Shown here in pieces: positions 1-6,507 of a DNA stretch of 17,224 bases. The stretch covers positions 1 to 17,224 of the forward strand of contig CAIPQX010000011.1 of the NCBI GenBank assembly GCA_903867285.1. The letters run 5' to 3'. The stretch is from an uncultured Actinomycetes bacterium. GTDB lineage: Bacteria > Actinomycetota > Actinomycetes > Nanopelagicales > Nanopelagicaceae. Within the stretch, counting starts at the first letter, position 1. Each line of letters opens with the position of its first letter. The position numbers were made by a program, and so were the translations under genes. A model generated the notes under the pieces. That model ran no database searches. It was not told where the DNA came from and saw only the letters and a list, made by a program, of their open reading frames with translations.

Positions 1-283
1 AGATTCCATCGACGCATCAAACTTACAACTTTGGTGCAAAGTTGATGGTGAAATTCGTCAGGATTCCAATACATCAGATCTTCTCTATGGAATCAATCAC
101 CTCGTCTGGTACATCTCGCAATTCATGGAACTCTTTCCAGGCGATGTGATAAATACTGGAACTCCTGCTGGAGTTGGCATGGGATTTAAGCCAACCAAGT
201 ACTTAAAAGCGGGGCAACTACTTGAAACTGGAATTGCTGGCATCGGTGAAATAACTTCGAAGGTTATTGCTTACCAAGCTTGA
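1..283 (+). CDS. FAH-family hydrolase, C-terminal part (candidate 2,4-diketo-3-deoxy-L-fuconate hydrolase)
   Basis: The reading frame starting at base 2 is open from the window edge to the TGA at 281-283, giving the last 93 residues of a fumarylacetoacetate hydrolase family protein. Visible family signatures are NLQLW near the start, RQDSNTSDL, and the strongly conserved PGDVINTGTPAGVG loop followed by the closing GIGEI segment. The N-terminus and the metal-binding E-x-E motif lie outside the window. FAH enzymes hydrolyse C-C bonds in 2,4-diketo acids. In the oxidative L-fucose route a member of this family splits 2,4-diketo-3-deoxy-L-fuconate into pyruvate and L-lactate, and all preceding steps have candidates in this window, so I infer that role. 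The gene is on a separate transcript from the fucose operons and overlaps the end of the oxidoreductase gene tail to tail by 20 bp. An alternative is a ureidoglycolate lyase or a 5-carboxymethyl-2-hydroxymuconate-type isomerase. Family is sure; substrate is inferred. Confidence 0.85.
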   Translation, partial: DSIDASNLQLWCKVDGEIRQDSNTSDLLYGINHLVWYISQFMELFPGDVINTGTPAGVGMGFKPTKYLKAGQLLETGIAGIGEITSKVIAYQA

Positions 284-1349
284 CGCTTACCCCAGAATCC
301 ATTGACTTATAGAGGGCATCGACTAAACGCAGTGTGCCCACGGTATCTGCAACGCTGCTGCGAAGTGGGGCTCCCGTTGCGATCGCCCGCATAACAGAGC
401 CGATTGTTCCTCTAAAGGCATCGGGGAACCAGCGAGTTGTCACGGGATACGGCGTCCAACCATCGGTAGGCACCACTTGAGAATTAACTTCCAAGGTGTC
501 CACGCGCCCGGTGGGGTAATCATAGAGAAGACCCAAAGTACCTCGAATAGATCCTTTGTCACCATCGATGCGGAACTCGGCGCGGTTATCTCCGCCGCGA
601 TTGATGTGATTGGCATGTACCAAGGCGGTGACGCCTTCATCGTAAGAATAGGTGCTTATCGTCCGTGTTTCACCTTTGGGGTACTGGCCGTGAGTTCGAC
701 CGGCCACACAGAAGACGGTATTAGGTTCACCAAGGAACCAACGAATCACATCGTGATAGTGAATTGAATGGAGCATGATTTCCAAGCGCTCTAAATCTTT
801 CGCCCACGGCCACATCTCCCACGGCGTAACCAAATTAACTTCGATTGTCACATTTGTGACTTTGCCGATCCAACCAAGTTCGACCATTCGGTAAGCAGCT
901 GCCATTCCTTCTTCAAAGCGCAGTTGATGGTTCACTGCAGCGACAATTCCATTTTCTTCAACAGCGTGAGCCATCTTTAAGCCATCTTCCACCGAGGTGG
1001 CCATGGGTTTTTGCGCCAGGATATGTTTCTTCGCTGCAGCTACTTTATAGAAGATCTCTGGTTGCAGCGCTGCAGGTACGGCTATATCAACGATTACGGA
1101 GTGCGGATCTGCTAAAAGTTCATCGAGTGATTTATACACCTTGGGGATATTGTGACGTTCCGCCACATCTTTAGCTTTTGCTTGATCCACATCGAAGATT
1201 CCGATTACATCAAGGCCAGCAATTTTATAAGCGGGAAGATGCGCACCATCAACGATCCCGCCGGCCCCCACGATTGCGATTGGTACCTTGATCCCGTCCG
1301 GGATATCGAAATTGCAGTAGTCGGAAACCTCTTTAAATATATCAATCAT
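264..1349 (-). CDS. Gfo/Idh/MocA family NAD(P)-dependent oxidoreductase
   Basis: A 361-residue protein of normal length for the family. An N-terminal Rossmann fold begins with VPIAIVGAGGIV (22-33), with an acidic residue at the end of the second strand (FDVD, 52-55) favouring NAD. The usual C-E-K-P motif appears as AQKP (112-115), so the cofactor-side lysine is kept but the glutamate is glutamine. The second domain carries the histidine-rich catalytic segment HSIHYHD (194-200). Family members oxidise or reduce ring or chain hydroxyls of sugars, inositols and sugar acids. It is the last gene of the minus-strand operon, starting 2 nt after the stop of the upstream MaoC gene, so it is probably translationally coupled. 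The substrate is unknown. It could oxidise a C-OH in an imported sugar or act in the CoA-linked branch. It is not needed for the fucose steps, for which an aldo/keto reductase is present. Confidence 0.88.
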   Translation of the reverse strand: MIDIFKEVSDYCNFDIPDGIKVPIAIVGAGGIVDGAHLPAYKIAGLDVIGIFDVDQAKAKDVAERHNIPKVYKSLDELLADPHSVIVDIAVPAALQPEIFYKVAAAKKHILAQKPMATSVEDGLKMAHAVEENGIVAAVNHQLRFEEGMAAAYRMVELGWIGKVTNVTIEVNLVTPWEMWPWAKDLERLEIMLHSIHYHDVIRWFLGEPNTVFCVAGRTHGQYPKGETRTISTYSYDEGVTALVHANHINRGGDNRAEFRIDGDKGSIRGTLGLLYDYPTGRVDTLEVNSQVVPTDGWTPYPVTTRWFPDAFRGTIGSVMRAIATGAPLRSSVADTVGTLRLVDALYKSMDSGVSVKLGKQ

Positions 1350-1351
1350 GG

Positions 1352-1864
1352 CTATTCCTGATTCTCTTTCTGCGAGGTCCGGTATAAAACGGTCTGCAGG
1401 TGCTCGGTATATAGAACCAACTCTTCATTATCTGCCCTAAAAACCTCATAACTAACCCTAAATAGGCCCATATTTTCGTATTTAGGAGTCTTCTCCAGCA
1501 GGGTTCGCATGGCATAGATGGTGTCACCGATAAAGACCGGCTTGATAAATCTAAGTCGGTCATACCCATAGGAGAAGGTATTTACATTGTTATGCGCGAA
1601 TAAACCCATTCCGTAACTAAATACCAGCGCGCCGGGGACGATCCTCTTCTTGAATAGCCCTTCTTCTCGCGCCCATAAATCATCCGCAACATAAGGGTGG
1701 AGGTCAAGAAGCAATGAGCTAAAGATCATCACTTCTCCTTCGGAGATAGTTCTGCGAATGGACCTATCAACTTCGCCGACTTGATAATCCTCATAGAGTT
1801 TTACATCTTGATTCCATACCGGAACTTCGTAACGAGCGATGGGATCGGGATTAGGATTTTGCAT
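1352..1864 (-). CDS. MaoC-like hot-dog protein lacking the canonical Asp/His dyad
   Basis: This 170-residue protein is a MaoC/hydratase-2 type hot-dog protein. It shares a distinctive segment, YGYDRLRFIKPVFIGD (99-114), with the second MaoC protein of this operon (4942-5379). That segment is typical of the substrate-tunnel side of the family. Where the partner has D-x-x-P-H-H and AHG, this protein reads D54-L-H-P-Y-V and VPG (76-78), so by hand alignment the catalytic His five residues after the Asp is replaced, and the following HG pair is PG. H56 lies nearby but at the wrong spacing. The start ATG overlaps the stop of the CoA-transferase gene (TAATG), with a GGGGGAG ribosome site just upstream. 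It may be a non-catalytic partner of the other MaoC protein or use different chemistry, such as acting on a mesaconyl-type thioester. Family is confident; activity is unknown. Confidence 0.8.
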   Translation of the reverse strand: MQNPNPDPIARYEVPVWNQDVKLYEDYQVGEVDRSIRRTISEGEVMIFSSLLLDLHPYVADDLWAREEGLFKKRIVPGALVFSYGMGLFAHNNVNTFSYGYDRLRFIKPVFIGDTIYAMRTLLEKTPKYENMGLFRVSYEVFRADNEELVLYTEHLQTVLYRTSQKENQE

Positions 1865-3048
1865 TACTCCCCCTTAAGTAATTCAGCGCGGATCGATTCG
1901 GTATCTTCGCCAACATGCGGTGCGCCTTTAGCGCTCTTCAAAACCCGGCCATCTAAGCGCAGCGGCGAACGTGTTGTGGGAATCGATATCACTTTCGCTC
2001 CGGACTGAGATGAACGTGTTGTTTCCTGCAACATGTCGAGTTCGTGGAAGCCTTCATGATGAACCAGTTCTGGAAGAGTCAAGACCGGAGCGCACCAGAC
2101 ATCAGCGCTATCTAGAATTGATAGCCAGTGCTCCGTCGTCGCTGTAGATAATTTTCCAGTGAGAGTCGCCATGATCTTCTCTTGCTGCGACCACCAGGAT
2201 TCAGGATCTTGATATTCACTAAAATCTATCCCTAAGAGTTCGCCCAACTTGGGGATCGGGTTCATCGCAATTGCGATATATCCATCACTGGTGGAATAAA
2301 GTCCGTACGGAGCGGGCAAGAAGGCGTGTGCAGAATTCTTCGCACCGCGTTTTACTTCAACCGTTTCATCGAACAAATGCGCACTCAAGAGTTCAAATTG
2401 CAGATCGAGCATGGACTCAATCAAACTTGATTCGACGAGACCTCCAACACCGGTTCGCTCTCGGCGTAGTAAGAGCGCTGTTACGCCATGAGCAATGTGC
2501 ACAGAGGTAAAGATGTCAGCCACGGCAATACCAACGGGAATTGGCGGCATATCTTTTGAGCCATTGAGCCACGGGAAGCCTGATATCGATTGCGCCAAGA
2601 GATCTTGTCCTGGTCGATCCTTCCAAGGACCAGTGGCTCCATATCCTGAGGCGCTGGCGTAGACGATTCTGGGATTAACTTTCTTCACATCTTCATATCC
2701 AAAACCGAGGCGCTCAATAACTCCCGGCCTAAAGTTTTGCACGATGACATCAGCCTTCTTGATGAGCTCCCAGACCTCGGCCTTGTCAGATTCACTCTTC
2801 AAATCTGCGGCAAAGCTCTCTTTATTACGGTTCATAATGTGAAAAGAGAGCGTATCTCCATCACTTTCGAGCCCCGCAAAGGCCAAAGTCCGACCGATAT
2901 CTCCAGTGCCGGGACGCTCAATTTTGATCACGCGCGCCCCTAGATCGGCTAACCGCATCGCCGCAACTGGTCCCGCTAAGAATTGCGAGAAGTCGAGAAC
3001 GAGGATGCCATCTAGTGGAAGTTCGGGGCGAGCCTGTCGGGTCATCAC
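1864..3048 (-). CDS. CaiB/BaiF family (class III) CoA-transferase
   Basis: A 394-residue protein, the normal length for class III CoA-transferases, which move CoA between carboxylic acids through an aspartyl intermediate without ping-pong release. Landmarks are GILVLDFSQFLAGP (14-27), the IKIERPGTGD loop (41-50), NFRPGV (105-110), ASASGYGATGPW (131-142), and the catalytic aspartate D149 in RPGQDLLAQ. The GTG at 3048 and the ATG at 3045 are adjacent. An AGGAG at 5 nt from GTG and 8 nt from ATG supports either. The gene lies 38 nt after the mutarotase gene and overlaps the downstream MaoC gene by one base. A CoA-transferase next to MaoC-type hydratases usually means activation of an organic acid followed by hydration or dehydration of the thioester. 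No such step occurs in the known fucose pathway. The acid substrate cannot be read from the sequence. Confidence 0.92.
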   Translation of the reverse strand: MMTRQARPELPLDGILVLDFSQFLAGPVAAMRLADLGARVIKIERPGTGDIGRTLAFAGLESDGDTLSFHIMNRNKESFAADLKSESDKAEVWELIKKADVIVQNFRPGVIERLGFGYEDVKKVNPRIVYASASGYGATGPWKDRPGQDLLAQSISGFPWLNGSKDMPPIPVGIAVADIFTSVHIAHGVTALLLRRERTGVGGLVESSLIESMLDLQFELLSAHLFDETVEVKRGAKNSAHAFLPAPYGLYSTSDGYIAIAMNPIPKLGELLGIDFSEYQDPESWWSQQEKIMATLTGKLSTATTEHWLSILDSADVWCAPVLTLPELVHHEGFHELDMLQETTRSSQSGAKVISIPTTRSPLRLDGRVLKSAKGAPHVGEDTESIRAELLKGE

Positions 3049-3086
3049 ATCTACTCCTAATTAAGGGTTGGAAGAATCTTTACGGG

Positions 3087-3410
3087 TTAGTCGACGTGAA
3101 ATATTTCGGGAATATCAGACCACCACTCACCCGCGGCACGATCAGCGACCGGTGTTTGGAGTGGCTTACAGAGATCCCACCATTTTTGAGTAGTTGGGTC
3201 ATCCGCCATCTTCGCCATATCGCCGGCGAAATCGCTCCCGACATACTCATAATAGGAGAAGAGAATCTCTCCATAGCGATAAATGGAATAGTTGCGAATA
3301 TTGCTGGTGTAAATCTGCTTAAGTACTTCAGGCCAGACCGCAGAGTGCAATCTTTCATACTCTTCCCGGTGCTCGGGCTTCATTCCAATAACAGATGCGT
3401 AGCGTTGCAT
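3087..3410 (-). CDS. RhaM-type sugar mutarotase (L-fucose or L-rhamnose mutarotase)
   Basis: A 107-residue protein matching the short L-rhamnose mutarotase family: VIGMKPEH near the N-terminus, the Y-x-R-L-H-x-x-VWPEV segment, a paired tryptophan (KWW), then QTP, EWW and the closing EIFHVD. These proteins speed up the exchange of alpha and beta anomers, so that the dehydrogenase acts quickly on the imported sugar in the cytoplasm. Members of this family, rather than FucU, serve L-fucose in oxidative fucose clusters such as that of Xanthomonas. It starts 3 nt after the stop of the lactonase gene, with an AAGGGA ribosome site inside the end of that gene. The linked L-fuconate dehydratase makes L-fucose the likely substrate, with L-rhamnose the alternative. 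Confidence 0.9.
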   Translation of the reverse strand: MQRYASVIGMKPEHREEYERLHSAVWPEVLKQIYTSNIRNYSIYRYGEILFSYYEYVGSDFAGDMAKMADDPTTQKWWDLCKPLQTPVADRAAGEWWSDIPEIFHVD

Positions 3411-3413
3411 GGC

Positions 3414-4280
3414 TTATCCCTTCAGTCCATATACGTTGATGGCGGTCTTACTTTTAATCCACTCTTGGTCATCAGCACTGTACTTCGCGACGGCCGCGAC
3501 TTGGGCGTGCCAAACATCAACATAGTTATTCATCAGAGTGATGACTGGCCAATCGCCGCCCATCATGATTCGAGGGGCGCCAAAAGATTTAACCATATGA
3601 TCGACATAAGGCTGCCAATCCGAAACAGTCCAATCTGCGTTCGAAGCGGTATTTAGGCCAGAGAATTTGCCATACACATTCGGGAACTTTCCCAGCTCTG
3701 CCATTTGTGTCGCCCAAGGTTCCATAACTTTGCCGGCGATATTGGGTTTGGCGAAATGATCAATGACAATCTTCAACTTTGGAAACTTTTGCGCTAAAAC
3801 AGCCACATTCGCCAGATGTGCGGGATTGACTACAACGTAATCGAAGGCGAGACCACTCTGTTCAACTATCGCCAGGGTTTCAAGAACTTGAGGTCGCAAT
3901 ATCCATAAATCATCTGATTCGTACTTAGCGTCTGCGTAGTTATGGGTGAGATTGCGAACCCCTTTAAAATAACTATCTTTGGCGAGGATTTTCAGGGCTC
4001 GGGCCGCTTCAGCCGTGCGATCGAGCGGAATATAACCAACTACCCCACGCACAAATTCATATTTATTAGCAACATCCAACATGTAAAAGGTATCTTCGTA
4101 AGTATCGGCCGCCTGCACTAGGACGCTCCCGGTAACACCAGAGGGTGCGATTTCTGGTTGTAGCCGCTCCGGGGTGAAATCATCGTAAATAACCCCATAA
4201 GAAGGCTCGATCCAATCATAAGCTCGCTCACTCATCACCCATAAGTGCTGGTGTGAATCTATCAACTCATTACTGCTCAT
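3414..4280 (-). CDS. Amidohydrolase-type sugar lactonase (probable L-fuconolactonase)
   Basis: A 288-residue TIM-barrel protein of the amidohydrolase-2/COG3618 lactonase group. Its metal-site signature is IDSHQHLW (7-14, with H10 and H12), later IDHFAKP (173-179, H175) and GGDWPV (241-246, D243), which is the usual strand-8 aspartate. Members of this group hydrolyse L-fucono-1,5-lactone, L-rhamnono-lactone, galactono-lactone or 2-pyrone-4,6-dicarboxylate. Its place between the mutarotase and a fucose-dehydrogenase-like aldo/keto reductase, plus the linked L-fuconate dehydratase, points to L-fuconolactone giving L-fuconate. An AGGAG sits only 2 nt from the ATG, and a better spaced GGAGG is 11 nt upstream. 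The gap from the preceding RraA-like gene is 17 nt. I am sure of the family and fairly sure of the substrate class. Confidence 0.88.
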   Translation of the reverse strand: MSSNELIDSHQHLWVMSERAYDWIEPSYGVIYDDFTPERLQPEIAPSGVTGSVLVQAADTYEDTFYMLDVANKYEFVRGVVGYIPLDRTAEAARALKILAKDSYFKGVRNLTHNYADAKYESDDLWILRPQVLETLAIVEQSGLAFDYVVVNPAHLANVAVLAQKFPKLKIVIDHFAKPNIAGKVMEPWATQMAELGKFPNVYGKFSGLNTASNADWTVSDWQPYVDHMVKSFGAPRIMMGGDWPVITLMNNYVDVWHAQVAAVAKYSADDQEWIKSKTAINVYGLKG

Positions 4281-4297
4281 AGCTCCTCATTCCTCCA

Positions 4298-4945
4298 TCA
4301 CAGTAGATGGTGCTTATCCCATGCTTCACGTACCGTACTTCCAGCCTTGAGATCGATCAAGACATGGTTTTCTCCGAGCGCACGCTTATTTGCCGCGGCA
4401 AATACCTCGTCGATCGCAAATTGAGGTACGACGACAACTCCGTCAATATCAGCTATCAGAAAGTCACCCGGAGCAACGGGCACTCCTCCGCATATCACGG
4501 GCGCTCGAGTACTAGCCACCTGCATTCGACCCTTATAGTCAAATGGCAATGATCCAACTCCAAATGCGGCAAAACCAACTTCGAATATTTGGTTTACATC
4601 GCGCAAGGGCCCGTCGCAAATAACCCCGTTCGCGCCACGCCTCTGCGCTGCTGTTGAAAAGAGTTCGCCCCAAAAGGCTGATTGATGTGTCTGCCCGGTG
4701 GCCACGACAGCAACTTCTCCGCTCTGCAACGAGTCCAAGAATGCGATCGCGGGTCCATAAGGATCTTGGGCGTCAAATACTGTCGATGGTACAAACTCAA
4801 TGGTGGCGGCAAAACCAGAGATCTTCATACTTCGATCCAGCGGCCTAATATCGCTATCCATGACATTGTTTCGAATTCCTAAGACATCAAGTGAATCTGA
4901 AACCATCGCTACGCGGACCGATGCATGCAGTTTAATTGCTGTCAT
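4298..4945 (-). CDS. RraA-like protein (HMG/CHA aldolase or oxaloacetate-decarboxylase type)
   Basis: A 215-residue protein of the RraA fold. Its N-terminal VSDSLD (15-20) corresponds to the usual SDALD motif. The metal/substrate loop reads G93-E-L-F-S-T-A-A-Q-R-R-G-A-N-G-V followed by DGPLRD (111-116), with the conserved R115 and D116. This is the arrangement seen in active class II pyruvate aldolases and decarboxylases of the family, and not only in the RNase E inhibitor. Such enzymes split 4-hydroxy-2-oxo acids to pyruvate or decarboxylate oxaloacetate. Here it could cleave a keto-deoxy acid made by one of the enolase-superfamily dehydratases in the window. It overlaps the upstream MaoC gene by four bases (ATGA), so the two are probably co-translated. 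The true substrate is unknown. An RNase E regulatory role is unlikely because the gene sits in a catabolic operon. Confidence 0.85.
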   Translation of the reverse strand: MTAIKLHASVRVAMVSDSLDVLGIRNNVMDSDIRPLDRSMKISGFAATIEFVPSTVFDAQDPYGPAIAFLDSLQSGEVAVVATGQTHQSAFWGELFSTAAQRRGANGVICDGPLRDVNQIFEVGFAAFGVGSLPFDYKGRMQVASTRAPVICGGVPVAPGDFLIADIDGVVVVPQFAIDEVFAAANKRALGENHVLIDLKAGSTVREAWDKHHLL

Positions 4946-5379
4946 TTTTTATCCACCAAATAGATATGTGTGAAGGCCATAACAGTCTCGCCGCTCTGAT
5001 TTAAGACAACCACGCTTTCATCAATAAATCCATACTTTTCCGGGTTTTTTCCGTGATCGCGCTTGCCGACTATTTCAGCGCGGGCGTGCACCTGGTCATC
5101 AATAAATACTGGGGCAATGAACCGGACCCGGTCATACCCATAACTCATCGCCGCTTCATTGATTTCGTCGGCAAGAGATCCCACCATTACCGAGAGAACT
5201 AAGGTGCCATGTGCCATTCGCTTCTTAAAGGGTTGGGTGGCACACCATTCGGCATCCATATGATGCGGGTAGAAATCTCCGGTTTCTTGCGCATGCAGCA
5301 ATATGTCAGCTGCTGTTATTTGACGCGCAGGGCCTTCCTTAGCCTCCCCTATTACAAATTCATCCCAAGTTCGCCTCAT
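4942..5379 (-). CDS. MaoC-like acyl-CoA hydratase/dehydratase with intact dyad
   Basis: A 145-residue single hot-dog protein with the hydratase-2 motif intact: TGDFYPHHMD (33-42), with D35 and H40 as the expected catalytic dyad, followed by KKRMAHGTLV (52-61). It also has SYGYDRVRFIAPVFIDD (79-95), nearly the same as in the MaoC protein at 1352-1864. Family members add water to, or remove it from, enoyl- or hydroxyacyl-CoA thioesters in the cytoplasm. The gene overlaps both neighbours by ATGA, first the end of the cytoplasmic binding-protein homologue and then the start of the RraA-like gene. The CaiB-type CoA-transferase in the same operon could supply its thioester. A sugar-derived hydroxyacyl-CoA is a reasonable guess for the substrate but cannot be proven here. 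Confidence 0.88.
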   Translation of the reverse strand: MRRTWDEFVIGEAKEGPARQITAADILLHAQETGDFYPHHMDAEWCATQPFKKRMAHGTLVLSVMVGSLADEINEAAMSYGYDRVRFIAPVFIDDQVHARAEIVGKRDHGKNPEKYGFIDESVVVLNQSGETVMAFTHIYLVDKK

Positions 5380-6506
5380 GCCGATTCCTTAATGTGCGCT
5401 TCGTAACAACTTTCGATCGCGGCTAGATCTGATTCCACAAACTTCTTCTCTGCCAAAATTCGATGAATTATTTGCGACGAGGCGAATTGCACTTCGGGCC
5501 ATCCAAAAACCCTGGGTCGAACCCAAGCCCCCTCGAGAGAGCGCAGCGTATTTGCGAAGAAATTGCTGGTTAGTCCGTTGGCGTAACTACTCTTCCACGC
5601 AGCCAGATTGCCGGGTTGGCCACCCGCCGCGACATATGAGGTCGACTGAATTACGGGTGAAGAGAGCAGATACGCCACTTCAGCCGCTAAATAGGGATTA
5701 GTTGAGGCACTAGAAACTGCGATTCCGGCGCCTCCCAGTTGGGAGCCGCTCGCCCTCCCGTCAAATGACGGAAGATCGTCGTAACAAATAACACTCTCGC
5801 GAAATCCCTTTCGAGAGTAATTGGAATACCCGTACATACACACGGCATGTGTGTATCGATCGTCGGCAGCCAATAATTCGGCAATCTCGATCGGATTACT
5901 GGTTAAACATTCTGCAGGGACGAGACCAGAAAGTTCAATCATAAATTGAAGAACCTCTGCTGCTACCTTTTTATCGATGAATGATTCAGCACTCGCTAAT
6001 GGCGCCTCGCGTTGCGCCATTAGCGTTGCGAAAGTACTGAAGGCGTCCACCGGCTTATGAGGCCACAGAACTGATCCTGTTTTGGCGAGTTCAATGACCT
6101 CGTTCCAAAAGATAGGTGAACGATCTGCCTTATCTGGCCGATAGGCAGAAACTTGAGCTGCAGTATCAATGGCTAACGCCCATTGTCTTCCTCGATATTG
6201 ATAACTTAAATGGGATTGCCCAACGCTAGTCCTACTGAGAGCTTCTATCTTCTCTGGACCAAGTAACTCTTCAAATGCGATCACGCTATTGCTATGCACC
6301 GCATCAGGAACATGTGGATGGTCGATAACCATCAGATCATAATTTTCATAGAACTCTATGATCGGCTGATCACCAAAGGCCAGCAGAGATCGCGCATCCC
6401 AGCGCACATCCGCATCTATTTCGTGCTTAAGGAGCTCGTTTGAATTCACTAACGAATCCAAACCGCGGGGGTGATCCCACGTCATCCCCTTAAGAGAAGC
6501 GACCAT
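5376..6506 (-). CDS. Solute-binding-protein homologue without a signal peptide (cytoplasmic)
   Basis: This 376-residue protein resembles the mature part of a family-1 ABC solute-binding protein: a WDHPRG segment (10-15), YDLMVIDHPHV (56-66), repeated small-residue loops such as LGGAGIAVSSAS (257-268), AAGGQPGN (293-300), and a C-terminal helical tail. It has no hydrophobic N-terminal segment. The start is fixed: reading upstream from the ATG, the in-frame codons are GAA, ACT, GCA and then a TAA stop (6518-6516), so no secretion signal can have been missed. An internal ATG at residue 8 is possible but less likely, because LKG before TWDHP looks conserved to me from memory. It starts 1 nt after the esterase stop and ends overlapping the MaoC gene. 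The operon already encodes a normal secreted binding protein. The role of this one is unknown: cytoplasmic sensor, carrier, or enzyme built on the binding-protein fold. Confidence 0.75.
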   Translation of the reverse strand: MVASLKGMTWDHPRGLDSLVNSNELLKHEIDADVRWDARSLLAFGDQPIIEFYENYDLMVIDHPHVPDAVHSNSVIAFEELLGPEKIEALSRTSVGQSHLSYQYRGRQWALAIDTAAQVSAYRPDKADRSPIFWNEVIELAKTGSVLWPHKPVDAFSTFATLMAQREAPLASAESFIDKKVAAEVLQFMIELSGLVPAECLTSNPIEIAELLAADDRYTHAVCMYGYSNYSRKGFRESVICYDDLPSFDGRASGSQLGGAGIAVSSASTNPYLAAEVAYLLSSPVIQSTSYVAAGGQPGNLAAWKSSYANGLTSNFFANTLRSLEGAWVRPRVFGWPEVQFASSQIIHRILAEKKFVESDLAAIESCYEAHIKESA

Positions 6507-6507
6507 T

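Noticed and set aside
264..1349. Gfo/Idh oxidoreductase as the L-fucose dehydrogenase
   Set aside because: The aldo/keto reductase at 7440-8414 has the features of known fucose dehydrogenases, so this protein is left unassigned.
3015..3656. A 213-codon plus-strand open frame
   Set aside because: It lies antisense to the well-supported mutarotase and lactonase genes, has no ribosome site or recognisable domain, and its residues look like an antisense shadow.
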